Assembly: GCF_003334855.1 (NCBI RefSeq)
Contig: NZ_QOWE01000023.1
Location: 62,001-126,000 of the forward strand
Reading direction: 5' to 3'
Source of the DNA: Larkinella punicea
GTDB lineage: Bacteria > Bacteroidota > Bacteroidia > Cytophagales > Spirosomataceae
Length of the DNA: 64,000 nt
Below, piece by piece: positions 28,054 to 36,406 of the stretch (position 1 is the first letter of the stretch; each line of letters starts with the position of its first letter). The position numbers were made by a program, and so were the translations under genes. Under the pieces are notes generated by a model. It did no database searches. It saw only the letters and a program-made list of their open reading frames with translations, and was not told where the DNA came from.

Positions 28054-28060
28054 AAATTTG
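28053..28060 (+). promoter_or_regulatory. -7 box TAAATTTG for gldB
   Basis: Exact TAnnTTTG match 31 bases before the gldB ATG. It begins on the last base of the start codon of the divergent barrel gene, so the two start regions are superimposed. Confidence 0.65.
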
Positions 28061-28091
28061 TATGTTTCCAAGAGAACGCCCATTAGGAAGG

Positions 28092-29069
28092 ATGAAGATT
28101 TCACCCATTGTTTTTTGCTTAGTAAGTATACTCATTTTCAATGCGTGTTCCAAAACCGAGGAACTGGTAACGATTGAACGGCCGGAACAGACGCTTTTTG
28201 GCTCCCGAAAGCCGGAAGCCATCCGCGCGTGGCTGGACGATCACAAAGATATTGCTCAAGTCTATTTCGGAACCACCACCTTCGGCAAGGATACGGCTCT
28301 GGTGAACGAATTGCTCAAACGAGTTAACGATAAGGAGCTTGACGTATTGTATAAGCAGGTTAATGCGGAGTTTGGAACGCTCGGCGACGTGCAGGATCAA
28401 CTGTCGGAAGCCTTCAACCGAATGCACGAAAACTTCCCGGATTTCAGGCCGCCGAGGGTCGTTACGATGGTCTCCGGTTTCATGGGGCCGGATCTGATCA
28501 TCAGCGACTCGCTGGTGGTGATTGGATTGGATTATTTTGCGGGACCCGAGGCCAAATACCGCCCCAAAGGATTACCGGCCTATATTTTACGGCGGTATCA
28601 GAAAGCATTCATTGTGCCAACCGTCCTCTTTGCGCTGTCTGAACGGTTTAACAAGACCAATCAGCAGGACCAGACCTTGCTGGCCGACATGGTTTATTAC
28701 GGGAAAAGCTACGTGTTCACGAAAACCATGCTGCCCTCTACACCCGACAGCCTCATCATCGGCTACACCGACCAGCAACTGACGCAGACCAACAACGTTC
28801 AGGAGGATATCTGGGCCTATTTCATCGACGCCCAGTTGCTGTATGAAGTGAGTCCGGCCATTAAAAACCGGTACCTGAGCGAACGGCCTTTTACGGCCGA
28901 AATCAGCTCAAAAAGCCCCGGAGCGATTGGCCGCTGGCTGGGCTGGCGGATTGTCAGGAAATATTATGACGAAAAAGAACCCGGTATTAAAGCGCTGATG
29001 GACAACGCGAACGCCCGGCAGATTTTTGAGCAATCCGGCTACAAAGGATTCAAAGACGACAAGGAGTAA
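28092..29069 (+). CDS. gldB: Gliding motility lipoprotein GldB
   Basis: A 325-residue lipoprotein with signal and lipobox FNACSK (Cys near residue 19). The body matches my knowledge of GldB-type proteins of Bacteroidota: LLKRVNDKELDVLYKQV, FPDFRPPRVVTMVSGFMGPDL, SDSLVVIGLDYFAG, IWAYFIDAQLLYE and the C-terminal GRWLGWRIVRKYYDE. GldB is needed for gliding and for type IX secretion-linked motility in Flavobacterium. The ATG at 28092 follows a purine-rich AGGAAGG and the -7 box above. No other gld gene is adjacent, as is common for gldB. Confidence 0.85.
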   Translation: MKISPIVFCLVSILIFNACSKTEELVTIERPEQTLFGSRKPEAIRAWLDDHKDIAQVYFGTTTFGKDTALVNELLKRVNDKELDVLYKQVNAEFGTLGDVQDQLSEAFNRMHENFPDFRPPRVVTMVSGFMGPDLIISDSLVVIGLDYFAGPEAKYRPKGLPAYILRRYQKAFIVPTVLFALSERFNKTNQQDQTLLADMVYYGKSYVFTKTMLPSTPDSLIIGYTDQQLTQTNNVQEDIWAYFIDAQLLYEVSPAIKNRYLSERPFTAEISSKSPGAIGRWLGWRIVRKYYDEKEPGIKALMDNANARQIFEQSGYKGFKDDKE

Positions 29070-29105
29070 AATAAAATGATCGGTTCGCCGACTTTACAGG
29101 AAAAT

Positions 29106-29208
29106 ACTTTCGCTTTTTGCCCCTAAATCCCCTAAAGGGGACTTTTAGCATCCGGGTTAAGCCGCGTCCAAGTCCCCTTTAGGGGATTTAGGGGCAAAAA
29201 GCGAAAGT
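29106..29208. repeat. Inverted repeat with 39-bp perfect arms (CCCCTAAATCCCC family)
   Basis: Arms 29106-29144 and 29170-29208 are exact reverse complements separated by 25 bases. The core CCCCTAAAGGGG is itself a palindrome. A shorter relative occurs at 36312-36378. It lies between gldB and the ABC exporter on the same strand and could end the gldB transcript. Confidence 0.9.
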
Positions 29209-29248
29209 GTAACAGAATTATCAGACGTAAGTCCTAAGGAAAAAAAGA

Positions 29249-31063
29249 ATGGCAAAGAGAGGAAGGGGTTCTGACGAGAACGAAGAAGATAAAAAAGTGA
29301 AGGTGAACCGGGATGCGCTGAAAAAATCGTTGCGGCTGTTCCGGTTTATCAAACCCTATAAGGGCTATTTCATCACGGGGTTGGTATTCCTGTTGCTGTC
29401 GTCGGCCACCACGCTGGTGTTCCCGAAACTGCTGGGCGATATTCTGAAAGTGGTCGAAAATAAGCTGTCGGCGGGTTCACTGAACGAGTTGACGCTGCTT
29501 TTGTTCGGGTTGCTGGTGATTCAATCGGCGTTTTCGTTTGCGCGGGTCTACCTGTTCGCGCAGGTGAGCGAGCGGTCGATGGCCGATGTTCGGCGGGCGG
29601 TTTACAAGAAAATTGTGACCCTGCCGATTTTCTTCTTCGAACAACGGCGCGTCGGCGAACTGACCAGCCGCATTTCATCGGACGTCACCCAGTTGCAGGA
29701 CGTGTTATCGACCACGCTGGCCGAGTTTCTCCGCCAGATCATTACGTTACTGGCTGGGGTAGCCCTCATTTCCTTCACGTCGCTAAAACTGACCGGATTC
29801 ATGCTGGCCACGGTGCCGGTGGTGATCGTGGCGGCTATTTTCTTCGGTAGATTTATTCGTAAACTGTCGCGGAAAGCGCAGGACGAACTGGCCCAGGCCA
29901 ACGTCGTGGTAGAAGAAACGCTGCAATCGGTCAGTGTGGTGAAAGCCTTCACGAACGAACCGTATGAAGTCCGGCGGTATTCGACGGCGCTCGATAAAGT
30001 GGTGCAGAACTCACTTCGGGTGGCGAATTACCGGGGCGGTTTTGTGTCGTTCATCGTTTTTGCGCTGTTTGGCGGCATTGTCGGCGTGGTTTGGTACGGT
30101 GCCCAACTCATGCTGGCGGGCGAACTGACGTTTGCACAACTGGTAACATTTGTCATTTATACCATGTACATCGGCGGGGCCGTCGGCGGTTTGGGCGACC
30201 TATACGCCCAGATTCAGCGGACAATTGGGGCCTCGGAACGGATTCTGGACATTCTGGAAGAACAATCGGAAGTGGAGCTGCCCGAGACGGAGCCGATTCA
30301 ACTGGGCATTCCGTTGCAGGGCGACATCCGGTTCCGCAACATTCATTTCTCATACCCATCGCGCCCCGACGTCGAAGTGCTGAAAGGCGTTTCGCTGGAG
30401 GTTCCGGCGGGTCATAAAATTGCGCTGGTGGGCCAGAGTGGGGCCGGTAAATCGACCATTGTGCAGTTGCTGTTGCGGTATTATGCCACGACGGGTGGCT
30501 CGATCACCATTGATGGGCGACCCATTCAGGACATCGACATCCGGTATTTGCGCCAGAATATTGCCGTCGTGCCGCAGGAAGTGATTCTGTTTGGCGGGAC
30601 GATTCTCGAAAATATCTCGTACGGAAAACCGGGTGCGACCGACGCCGAGGTGATGGAAGCCGCCCGAAAAGCTAATGCGCTGGACTTTATCGAATCGTTT
30701 CCCGAAAAATTCCAGACGATTGTGGGCGAGCGGGGCGTTAAACTCTCAGGAGGTCAGCGGCAACGGATCGCCATTGCCCGGGCCATTCTGAAAGACCCGG
30801 CCATTCTGATTCTGGACGAAGCCACCAGTTCGCTCGATGCCGAGTCGGAACGGCTGGTACAGGAAGCTTTGGATGTGCTGATGCAAAACCGCACGACCGT
30901 CATCATCGCGCACCGGCTGGCAACCATTCGGAAGGTGGACACCATCTACGTGATCCGCGAAGGGCAGATCACCGAAACCGGTACGCACGACGAACTGAGC
31001 ACGCTGGAAGACGGTTTGTACGCGAATTTGGTTAAATTACAGTTTGAAACGACGGATAGTTAA
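29249..31063 (+). CDS. ABC exporter, fused permease and ATPase (MsbA/lipid-A-exporter-like)
   Basis: A 604-residue half-transporter. A charged N-terminus (about 30 residues, Lys/Glu-rich) precedes a six-helix exporter membrane domain (from about residue 45 to 320) and a C-terminal ATPase: Walker A GQSGAGKST, Q-loop VVPQEVILFG, signature LSGGQRQR, Walker B ILILDEATSSLD and switch IIAHRLAT. It forms a homodimer in this class. MsbA-like exporters move lipids, peptides or drugs; the cargo is not evident. The Fur regulator starts 25 bases downstream, so the two are likely cotranscribed. Confidence 0.92.
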   Translation: MAKRGRGSDENEEDKKVKVNRDALKKSLRLFRFIKPYKGYFITGLVFLLLSSATTLVFPKLLGDILKVVENKLSAGSLNELTLLLFGLLVIQSAFSFARVYLFAQVSERSMADVRRAVYKKIVTLPIFFFEQRRVGELTSRISSDVTQLQDVLSTTLAEFLRQIITLLAGVALISFTSLKLTGFMLATVPVVIVAAIFFGRFIRKLSRKAQDELAQANVVVEETLQSVSVVKAFTNEPYEVRRYSTALDKVVQNSLRVANYRGGFVSFIVFALFGGIVGVVWYGAQLMLAGELTFAQLVTFVIYTMYIGGAVGGLGDLYAQIQRTIGASERILDILEEQSEVELPETEPIQLGIPLQGDIRFRNIHFSYPSRPDVEVLKGVSLEVPAGHKIALVGQSGAGKSTIVQLLLRYYATTGGSITIDGRPIQDIDIRYLRQNIAVVPQEVILFGGTILENISYGKPGATDAEVMEAARKANALDFIESFPEKFQTIVGERGVKLSGGQRQRIAIARAILKDPAILILDEATSSLDAESERLVQEALDVLMQNRTTVIIAHRLATIRKVDTIYVIREGQITETGTHDELSTLEDGLYANLVKLQFETTDS

Positions 31064-31088
31064 TGAGCCACACCGGCTTTTTAAGCGT

Positions 31089-31520
31089 ATGAACACTGCC
31101 ATTAAACAGACTTTGAATGACTTTCACCTGCGGCATACCAGTTGTCGGGAGGAGGTTCTGGATACGTTCTTTACCGCCAATTATGCCCTGGCGCACCACG
31201 ATATTGAAGAAAGCCTGAAAGACGACTTCGACCGGGTGACGATTTACCGGACGCTCAAAACGTTTGTCGACAAAGGCATTCTGCACAAAGTGCTGGACGA
31301 CGAAGGCGGGTTGAAATACGCCCTCTGCCGCGAAGCCTGCGCCCACGATCACCACCACCACGACCACGTTCACTTCAAGTGTGAACAGTGTGGACAAACG
31401 ACCTGTCTGGAAAATACCCTGATTCCGGCGGTCAGCTTACCCTCCGGATATAGTCGCAAAGAAACCAATCTATTGATTCAGGGCGTGTGTTCGCTTTGTA
31501 ATAAAAATATCGCGTTGTAA
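31089..31520 (+). CDS. Fur-family transcriptional regulator
   Basis: A 143-residue metal-sensing repressor. The winged-helix N-terminus shows VTIYRTLKTFVDKGIL, the Fur recognition region. The metal part has a His-rich stretch, DHHHHDHVHFKCEQC, with CxxC pairs at CEQC and CSLC, the structural zinc site. The ATG at 31089 is preferred to the upstream opening at 31044, which overlaps the exporter. It could be Fur, Zur or another metal paralogue; I cannot tell from sequence. Its stop TAA shares a base with the ATG of the next gene, so the three genes form an operon. Confidence 0.9.
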   Translation: MNTAIKQTLNDFHLRHTSCREEVLDTFFTANYALAHHDIEESLKDDFDRVTIYRTLKTFVDKGILHKVLDDEGGLKYALCREACAHDHHHHDHVHFKCEQCGQTTCLENTLIPAVSLPSGYSRKETNLLIQGVCSLCNKNIAL

Positions 31521-33328
31521 TGCCCCATTCGATTTTTGCGGAACGTGAAACCCGGTTTTTACAGGAAGAACTGAAAGCCCGTGCGGGCTACAACCGCCTT
31601 TCCATCATCCGGGTAATCTGGTTTGTTGGCGTGGCTTTTCTGGCCTGGTTTTTAATGGATCGCGGGCATGACGGTCTGGCCATCGGCGTTGGGTTGGTGG
31701 GCATTATCGGTTTTCTGGTGTTGTTGAAACGTCATCAGGCCGTTCAGCGCCGACGCGATCGCGTCCGCTGGCTGGCCTTCATCAACCGCGACGAAACCGC
31801 CCGGCTGGAGCGCAAATTCCTGCGCCCGGAAACCGGCCTTGAGTTTGCCGACGCCAACCATCCCTATGCCGGTGATCTCGATATTTTCGGCAATCATTCC
31901 ATTTTCCGATTGCTAAACCGGACGTATACCTACGAAGGGAGCCGTAAACTGGCGGCTTATCTGCGGTCGCCCGTTCCCGTCGACGAGGTATTGCTTCGTC
32001 AGGATGCCGTGGCCGAATTGCGGCCCCTGCTCGACTGGCGACAGGAACTGGCGGCTTTGGCGTACCTCAATCCGTCCGTTGGCGAATCTCCGCAGGCCCT
32101 GAAAAACTGGGCGACCAAACCGACCGAACCGCTGCCGGTGTATTTAACCATCGCCCGCTGGCTTTTTCCTGCCATCACGCTGACCTTGCTGGTGCTTTGG
32201 ATGACCGGTTATTTGCCGGGCTGGGCCGTCACCGCTTCGCTGCTGGTGCATGGGGTGTTGCTGGGGCAGGCGGCTGAACTGGCGAAAAATGTGAGCGAAC
32301 AGACCTTTGCGATGTCGCAGGCCCTGAAAACGTACCACGATTTGTTGAAGCACCTCGAAAATCCGCGCTTTGAATCGGCTATTTTGCACCGGTTGCAGGC
32401 CGTGACGAATCTTGAAAACCGGTCGGCAGCGGCTGCCATTGGCAAGCTGAGCCAATTGGTGGAGAACCTCAATTTTCGCCGGAATCCGTATTTCTTTCTG
32501 CTCGTCGGTATTTTTACCCTTTGGGATATTCACTATTTGCAGGCCCTCGACCGCTGGCAGCGCACCTACGGCCCACACCTGAACGATTGGCTCGATGCAC
32601 TGGCCGAAGCCGAAGCCTTGAACAGCCTGGCGGGTCTGGCCTACGCCCATCCTGAATACGCCGTTCCGGAGTTTAGAGAGGAATCGCTGCAACTCGATGC
32701 GCAGCAGGCCCGGCATCCGATGTTGATGGCCAACAAAGGCGTTGCCAACTCGCTGAAAATCGACGGGAACGGGCAAACGATTCTGATTACCGGTTCGAAC
32801 ATGTCGGGGAAAAGCACGTTTCTCCGGACGATTGGCACCAACGTCGTGCTGGCCCTGGCGGGTTCGGTGGTGGCGGCAGAAAAGCTGATTTGTTCACCGG
32901 TGCAGGTGTTTACGAGCATGCGGACGCAGGATTCGCTGGAAGAAAATACCTCGTCGTTCTACGCCGAACTGAAACGCCTGAAAACGCTCATCGACCGAAC
33001 GCGCCAAACGTCCAACTGGCCGGTTTTATATTTTCTGGACGAAATTCTGAAAGGCACCAACTCCGCCGACCGCCACCGGGGGGCGCGGGCGTTGATTCTC
33101 CAACTGCACGAAACCTCGGCCTCCGGTTTTGTGTCCACCCACGATGTCGAGCTGGGCGAACTGGCGGCCGCGCACCCGTTTGTCCACAATTACAGTTTTC
33201 GGTCCGACGTGATCGATGGAAAACTGCACTTCGATTACCAGTTGCAAACCGGCGTTTGCCGGAGCTTCAACGCCAGCCAATTAATGGAATCCATTGGCAT
33301 TGAAATGCACAAGTTTCAGGAGGATTAA
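31520..33328 (+). CDS. Membrane-embedded MutS-like ATPase
   Basis: A 602-residue protein with the MutS-type ATPase at its C-terminus: Walker A GSNMSGKST at 425-433, LRTIGTNVVLALAG, Walker B as YFLDEILKGTNS and the switch STHDVELGEL. The MutS lever/core-like helices precede it (YEGSRKLAAYLRSP, EVLLRQDAVAEL). Unlike mismatch-repair MutS there is no mismatch-reading domain I; instead there are two transmembrane helices near residues 27-68 and two more near 210-250. Known Bacteroidota relatives are annotated only as MutS-family proteins. Coupled to fur by a one-base stop/start overlap (TAATG). Its convergent neighbour overlaps its stop by four bases. Confidence 0.85.
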   Translation: MPHSIFAERETRFLQEELKARAGYNRLSIIRVIWFVGVAFLAWFLMDRGHDGLAIGVGLVGIIGFLVLLKRHQAVQRRRDRVRWLAFINRDETARLERKFLRPETGLEFADANHPYAGDLDIFGNHSIFRLLNRTYTYEGSRKLAAYLRSPVPVDEVLLRQDAVAELRPLLDWRQELAALAYLNPSVGESPQALKNWATKPTEPLPVYLTIARWLFPAITLTLLVLWMTGYLPGWAVTASLLVHGVLLGQAAELAKNVSEQTFAMSQALKTYHDLLKHLENPRFESAILHRLQAVTNLENRSAAAAIGKLSQLVENLNFRRNPYFFLLVGIFTLWDIHYLQALDRWQRTYGPHLNDWLDALAEAEALNSLAGLAYAHPEYAVPEFREESLQLDAQQARHPMLMANKGVANSLKIDGNGQTILITGSNMSGKSTFLRTIGTNVVLALAGSVVAAEKLICSPVQVFTSMRTQDSLEENTSSFYAELKRLKTLIDRTRQTSNWPVLYFLDEILKGTNSADRHRGARALILQLHETSASGFVSTHDVELGELAAAHPFVHNYSFRSDVIDGKLHFDYQLQTGVCRSFNASQLMESIGIEMHKFQED

Positions 33329-34539
33329 TTCGTCGGTTTGTCGGGAACGGGCGCCGACGCGTGGTATTCCTGATAAATCCTTGCCATGTAGTTGTCGAGG
33401 AGTTGCAAAACCCGCTCGCGGTTGGGCGATTGGACGATGAAACCGACGTGGTGTTCCTTGTTCATGCGCCACTGGATTTCGCTGTCCGTAAAACCGTCGG
33501 TGTTGGGCCACGGCTGGCGGGCGAGCGAAATAATCAGCCCGGCATAGTGGTGTTGAACGTCCGGTAATTCATACGGTTTATCCCGCGCCATGGCAGATTC
33601 GAGTTTAGCCCATTCGGCCCAAAGGTTGACGCCCGACGAGATTTCGACCAGTTCGGCAATGTTGGCCCCACCCACGCGCGACGACGTTTCCAGAAAATAA
33701 TATTCCCCATCGTGATCACCCCGGATGTATTCAGAATGCGAGGCACTCGACTGCATCCGAAATGCTTTCAAAACCGCATCATTCAGTTCATACAGACTCT
33801 GGGCTTCGTCGGAGTCAAAGGGTAAAATAGCCGTTCGGAAAACGCCCCCGCCGTGGGCCACGTCCATCGGCGTAGCCAGATATTGACTGGCGCGGGTGAA
33901 AATCGTTTTCCCATTTTGCGACAGCGAATCGACGTGAAAAACGCGACCCGGTTTGAACTGCTCGATCAAAAACGTGTGCCGCAGGTCGCCCAGCGAGTGA
34001 ATCACCTGCCAGGCTTCGTCCAGCGAATGCACTTTTCTGATCCCGGTCGCCGATGCTTCGGCCCGCGGTTTGATGAGCCAGGGCGCTTCCGTATTTCGCA
34101 GAAAGTCGGTGATGGTTTCGTCGTGAAACAGACTGCTGAACGCCGGAACCCGGATGCCATCGGCAGCCGCCCGCATCCGCATGGCCAGTTTATCCCGAAA
34201 AAACCGGGCTGTGGTTTGCCCCATACCGGGAATACGGAACGTTTCGCGCACCAGGGCGGCTTTTTCAACGTCAAAATCATCCATCGCCACCACCCGATCG
34301 ATTTGATGCGATCGCATCGTATGCGCCAGTCCGTTAATCATCACATCCAGATTCTGCGACGAATTATCCTGCGACGGCAAATAAAAGAATTCGTCGACAG
34401 CCTCCCGCGGCCACGGATGATCGGCCAGTTTCTCGTAAGTCAGCAGATACACGGTGTTGCCCGCTTCCTTGCAGGCTTTCAGGAAAGCTTCGCCTTTGAA
34501 ATACGTTGAGATGCAGAGAAAGGACAGTTTCTGGCTCAT
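33325..34539 (-). CDS. ATP-grasp domain protein
   Basis: A 404-residue ATP-grasp ligase of the carbamoyl-phosphate-synthase-large-chain/biotin-carboxylase type. The N-terminal pre-ATP-grasp lobe (LCISTYFKGEAFLKACKEAG) is followed by ATP-grasp features: PWLIKPRAEASATGI (ATP Lys), FLIEQFKPG, then the metal-binding Glu/Asn segment YYFLETSSRVGGAN. Such enzymes join a carboxylate to an amine or carboxylate. No biosynthetic partner is adjacent, so the product is unknown. No usual -7 box was found directly upstream; the spacer there holds nested hairpins. Confidence 0.82.
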   Translation of the reverse strand: MSQKLSFLCISTYFKGEAFLKACKEAGNTVYLLTYEKLADHPWPREAVDEFFYLPSQDNSSQNLDVMINGLAHTMRSHQIDRVVAMDDFDVEKAALVRETFRIPGMGQTTARFFRDKLAMRMRAAADGIRVPAFSSLFHDETITDFLRNTEAPWLIKPRAEASATGIRKVHSLDEAWQVIHSLGDLRHTFLIEQFKPGRVFHVDSLSQNGKTIFTRASQYLATPMDVAHGGGVFRTAILPFDSDEAQSLYELNDAVLKAFRMQSSASHSEYIRGDHDGEYYFLETSSRVGGANIAELVEISSGVNLWAEWAKLESAMARDKPYELPDVQHHYAGLIISLARQPWPNTDGFTDSEIQWRMNKEHHVGFIVQSPNRERVLQLLDNYMARIYQEYHASAPVPDKPTN

Positions 34540-34831
34540 GAAGATGGGATGGTTGTTGATGATTGAATGGTTATAATGATTGTTTGGTGGTTGAATGGTT
34601 GATAATTAGCCCACGGTTTTAACCGTGGGGCGCGTGATGGAAGTGCCCGGTTTATCAACCGTTTTAACGGTTTTGGAGCGCTTAAACCGTTGAAACGGTT
34701 CATCGTCAATTTCGCGATTTCTTTTCCCCGGATTTTAATCCGGGGCTATTTTTTCACGATGCCCCTTACCAATCTAACCATTTTTAACAATTTAGCCATC
34801 AAAACCATTTTAACCATCAAACCATCTATTA
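34540..34831. repeat. Spacer of nested hairpins and degenerate inverted repeats
   Basis: No gene is visible in these 292 bases. Four compact hairpins, each with a TT or GA loop, are present: 34610-34629 (CCCACGGTT stem), 34657-34672 and 34685-34700 (AACCGTT stems), and 34726-34745 (CCCCGGATT stem, followed by T6). Outside them, the ATGGTTGA-rich left flank (about 34545-34605) and the CAACCAT/AACCAT-rich right flank (about 34765-34840) are rough reverse complements of each other. The first and last hairpins resemble REP-type intergenic repeats. Confidence 0.75.
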
Positions 34832-36295
34832 TTAACCATTTCTTAAAAAATCAATCAACAGCCGAATCCCAAAACCGGTTGCGTTCTTCTGCGTTCCAAA
34901 TTCTGTATCGGTGAACGCCATGCCCGCGATGTCCAGGTGCGCCCAGGCGGGATGGGCTTCCGTGAAGACTTCCAGAAATTTGGCGGCACTGATGGCACCG
35001 GCCAGCGGTTTTCCACTGAAGTTTTTCAGGTCGGCCACATCCGATAGAATGTCTTCTTTGTAGACATCCCAGAGCGGCAGCGGCCACAACCGTTCGCCGG
35101 TTTGGGTAGCGGATTTGAGGAGTTGGCTGGTCAAATCGTCGTTGTTGCTGAACAAACCGGCGGCATGATACCCCAGCGTGCCGATGACACTGCCCGTTAA
35201 CGTTGCGAGGTCGATCAGGACGTCGGGTTGGAAATTACGGACCATGTAACCCAGGCCGTCGGCCAGAATGATGCGGCCTTCTGCGTCGGTGTCGATCACT
35301 TCGATGGTTTTTCCGAGGTAGGAGCCAATGACGTCGCCGGGTTTGGTCGCGTGGCCGTCGACCATGTTTTCCGTTGCCGGAATAATACCGATGAGGTGAA
35401 CCGGCAATCGGAGTTTGGCGGCTATTTCCATCGTTCCCAAAACCGCTGCCGCCCCGCCCATGTCGCTCTTCATCAGGTGCATCCCGGTCGACGGTTTGAT
35501 AGAAATACCGCCCGTATCGAACGTAACACCTTTGCCCACCAGTCCCACTTTTTTAGCGTCCGGTAGATTGTCGGGTTTGTATTCCGCGATGATGAAAACC
35601 GGTGGATGTTCGCTGCCTTTGTTGACGCTCAACAGAGCCAAAAGTCCTTGTCGCTCGATTTCGGCCTTGTCGAAAACCGTCACCGAATAACCGTGTTGTC
35701 GGCCCGAAGCAATGGCCCAGTCGGCCAGGACTTGCGGAATTTTGTAGTTGGACGGCGAATTCATCAGATCCAGCATCTGGCGATGCGTGGCCGCAATGGC
35801 TTCTGCGCGATGGAGAACTTCTTCGGCGATACCCTGCTGTTGATCAGCGATATAGATTTCCAGAACTCCTTCTTCCGAATAAAACTCAGTGGTTTTGGGT
35901 TTATCCGTACTGTGCAGTTTCAGGTCATAACCACCCCAGCGAATGCCCAGCACCACGCTTTCGATGACATCGGCATCAAAACCGCTCAGATCGACGCCGA
36001 CGGTTGGGGTCAGTCGGTCTTTCTGGCGGAAAAACAACTCCCGAAACGCCCGCAGCCAGATCATGGCCGTGAGTTCTTTTCCCAAACCCAGCAGATACGT
36101 TTTTCGGCCTTCGGATTGATAGAGCAGAAGGACTTCCCGGAAGTCGGCTTTGAAATCGTGCTGCAAAGCCGCCGGTGTCAGGTTAAACCGGTTGGCCAGG
36201 GCGTTCAGCACTTCCGGTAAATCATCGGTTTGCTGAATCGGTAGAATGAGCGTGTCGGCAGACAGCGGCTGGGTGGTCGTGAGTTGGATTTGCAT
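34832..36295 (-). CDS. pepA: Leucyl aminopeptidase, M17 family
   Basis: A 487-residue cytosolic aminopeptidase that forms hexamers and uses two zinc or manganese ions. The signature is DTDAEGRIILADGL (usually NTDAEGRL) with metal ligands, preceded by VGLVGKGVTFDTGGISIKP (Lys and Asp ligands) and KSDMGGAAAV. The N-terminal non-catalytic domain is complete. A -7 box TACCTTTG lies about 100 bases upstream, putting a 21-bp inverted repeat in its leader. It probably ends the peptide-degradation chain with the oligopeptidase elsewhere in the window. Confidence 0.94.
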   Translation of the reverse strand: MQIQLTTTQPLSADTLILPIQQTDDLPEVLNALANRFNLTPAALQHDFKADFREVLLLYQSEGRKTYLLGLGKELTAMIWLRAFRELFFRQKDRLTPTVGVDLSGFDADVIESVVLGIRWGGYDLKLHSTDKPKTTEFYSEEGVLEIYIADQQQGIAEEVLHRAEAIAATHRQMLDLMNSPSNYKIPQVLADWAIASGRQHGYSVTVFDKAEIERQGLLALLSVNKGSEHPPVFIIAEYKPDNLPDAKKVGLVGKGVTFDTGGISIKPSTGMHLMKSDMGGAAAVLGTMEIAAKLRLPVHLIGIIPATENMVDGHATKPGDVIGSYLGKTIEVIDTDAEGRIILADGLGYMVRNFQPDVLIDLATLTGSVIGTLGYHAAGLFSNNDDLTSQLLKSATQTGERLWPLPLWDVYKEDILSDVADLKNFSGKPLAGAISAAKFLEVFTEAHPAWAHLDIAGMAFTDTEFGTQKNATGFGIRLLIDFLRNG

Positions 36296-36311
36296 AGTAA
36301 GGAATAATGCC

Positions 36312-36378
36312 CCTAATCCCCTAAAGGGGACTAAAACACGGTTAATCTGGATGTTAAAGTCCCCTTTAGGGGATTAGG
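36312..36378. repeat. Inverted repeat with 21-bp perfect arms (CCCCTAAATCCCC family)
   Basis: Arms 36312-36332 and 36358-36378 are exact reverse complements; the core CCTAATCCCCTAAAGGGG matches the repeat at 29106 in all but a few bases. It lies between the pepA start (36295) and its -7 box (36395), so it would be transcribed as a leader hairpin. Confidence 0.85.
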
Positions 36379-36394
36379 TGTATTTGAACAATAA

Positions 36395-36402
36395 CAAAGG
36401 TA
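36395..36402 (-). promoter_or_regulatory. -7 box TACCTTTG for pepA
   Basis: Exact TAnnTTTG match on the minus strand, in the 111-base spacer between the esterase and pepA, about 100 bases before the pepA ATG. Confidence 0.6.
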
Positions 36403-36406
36403 ACGA

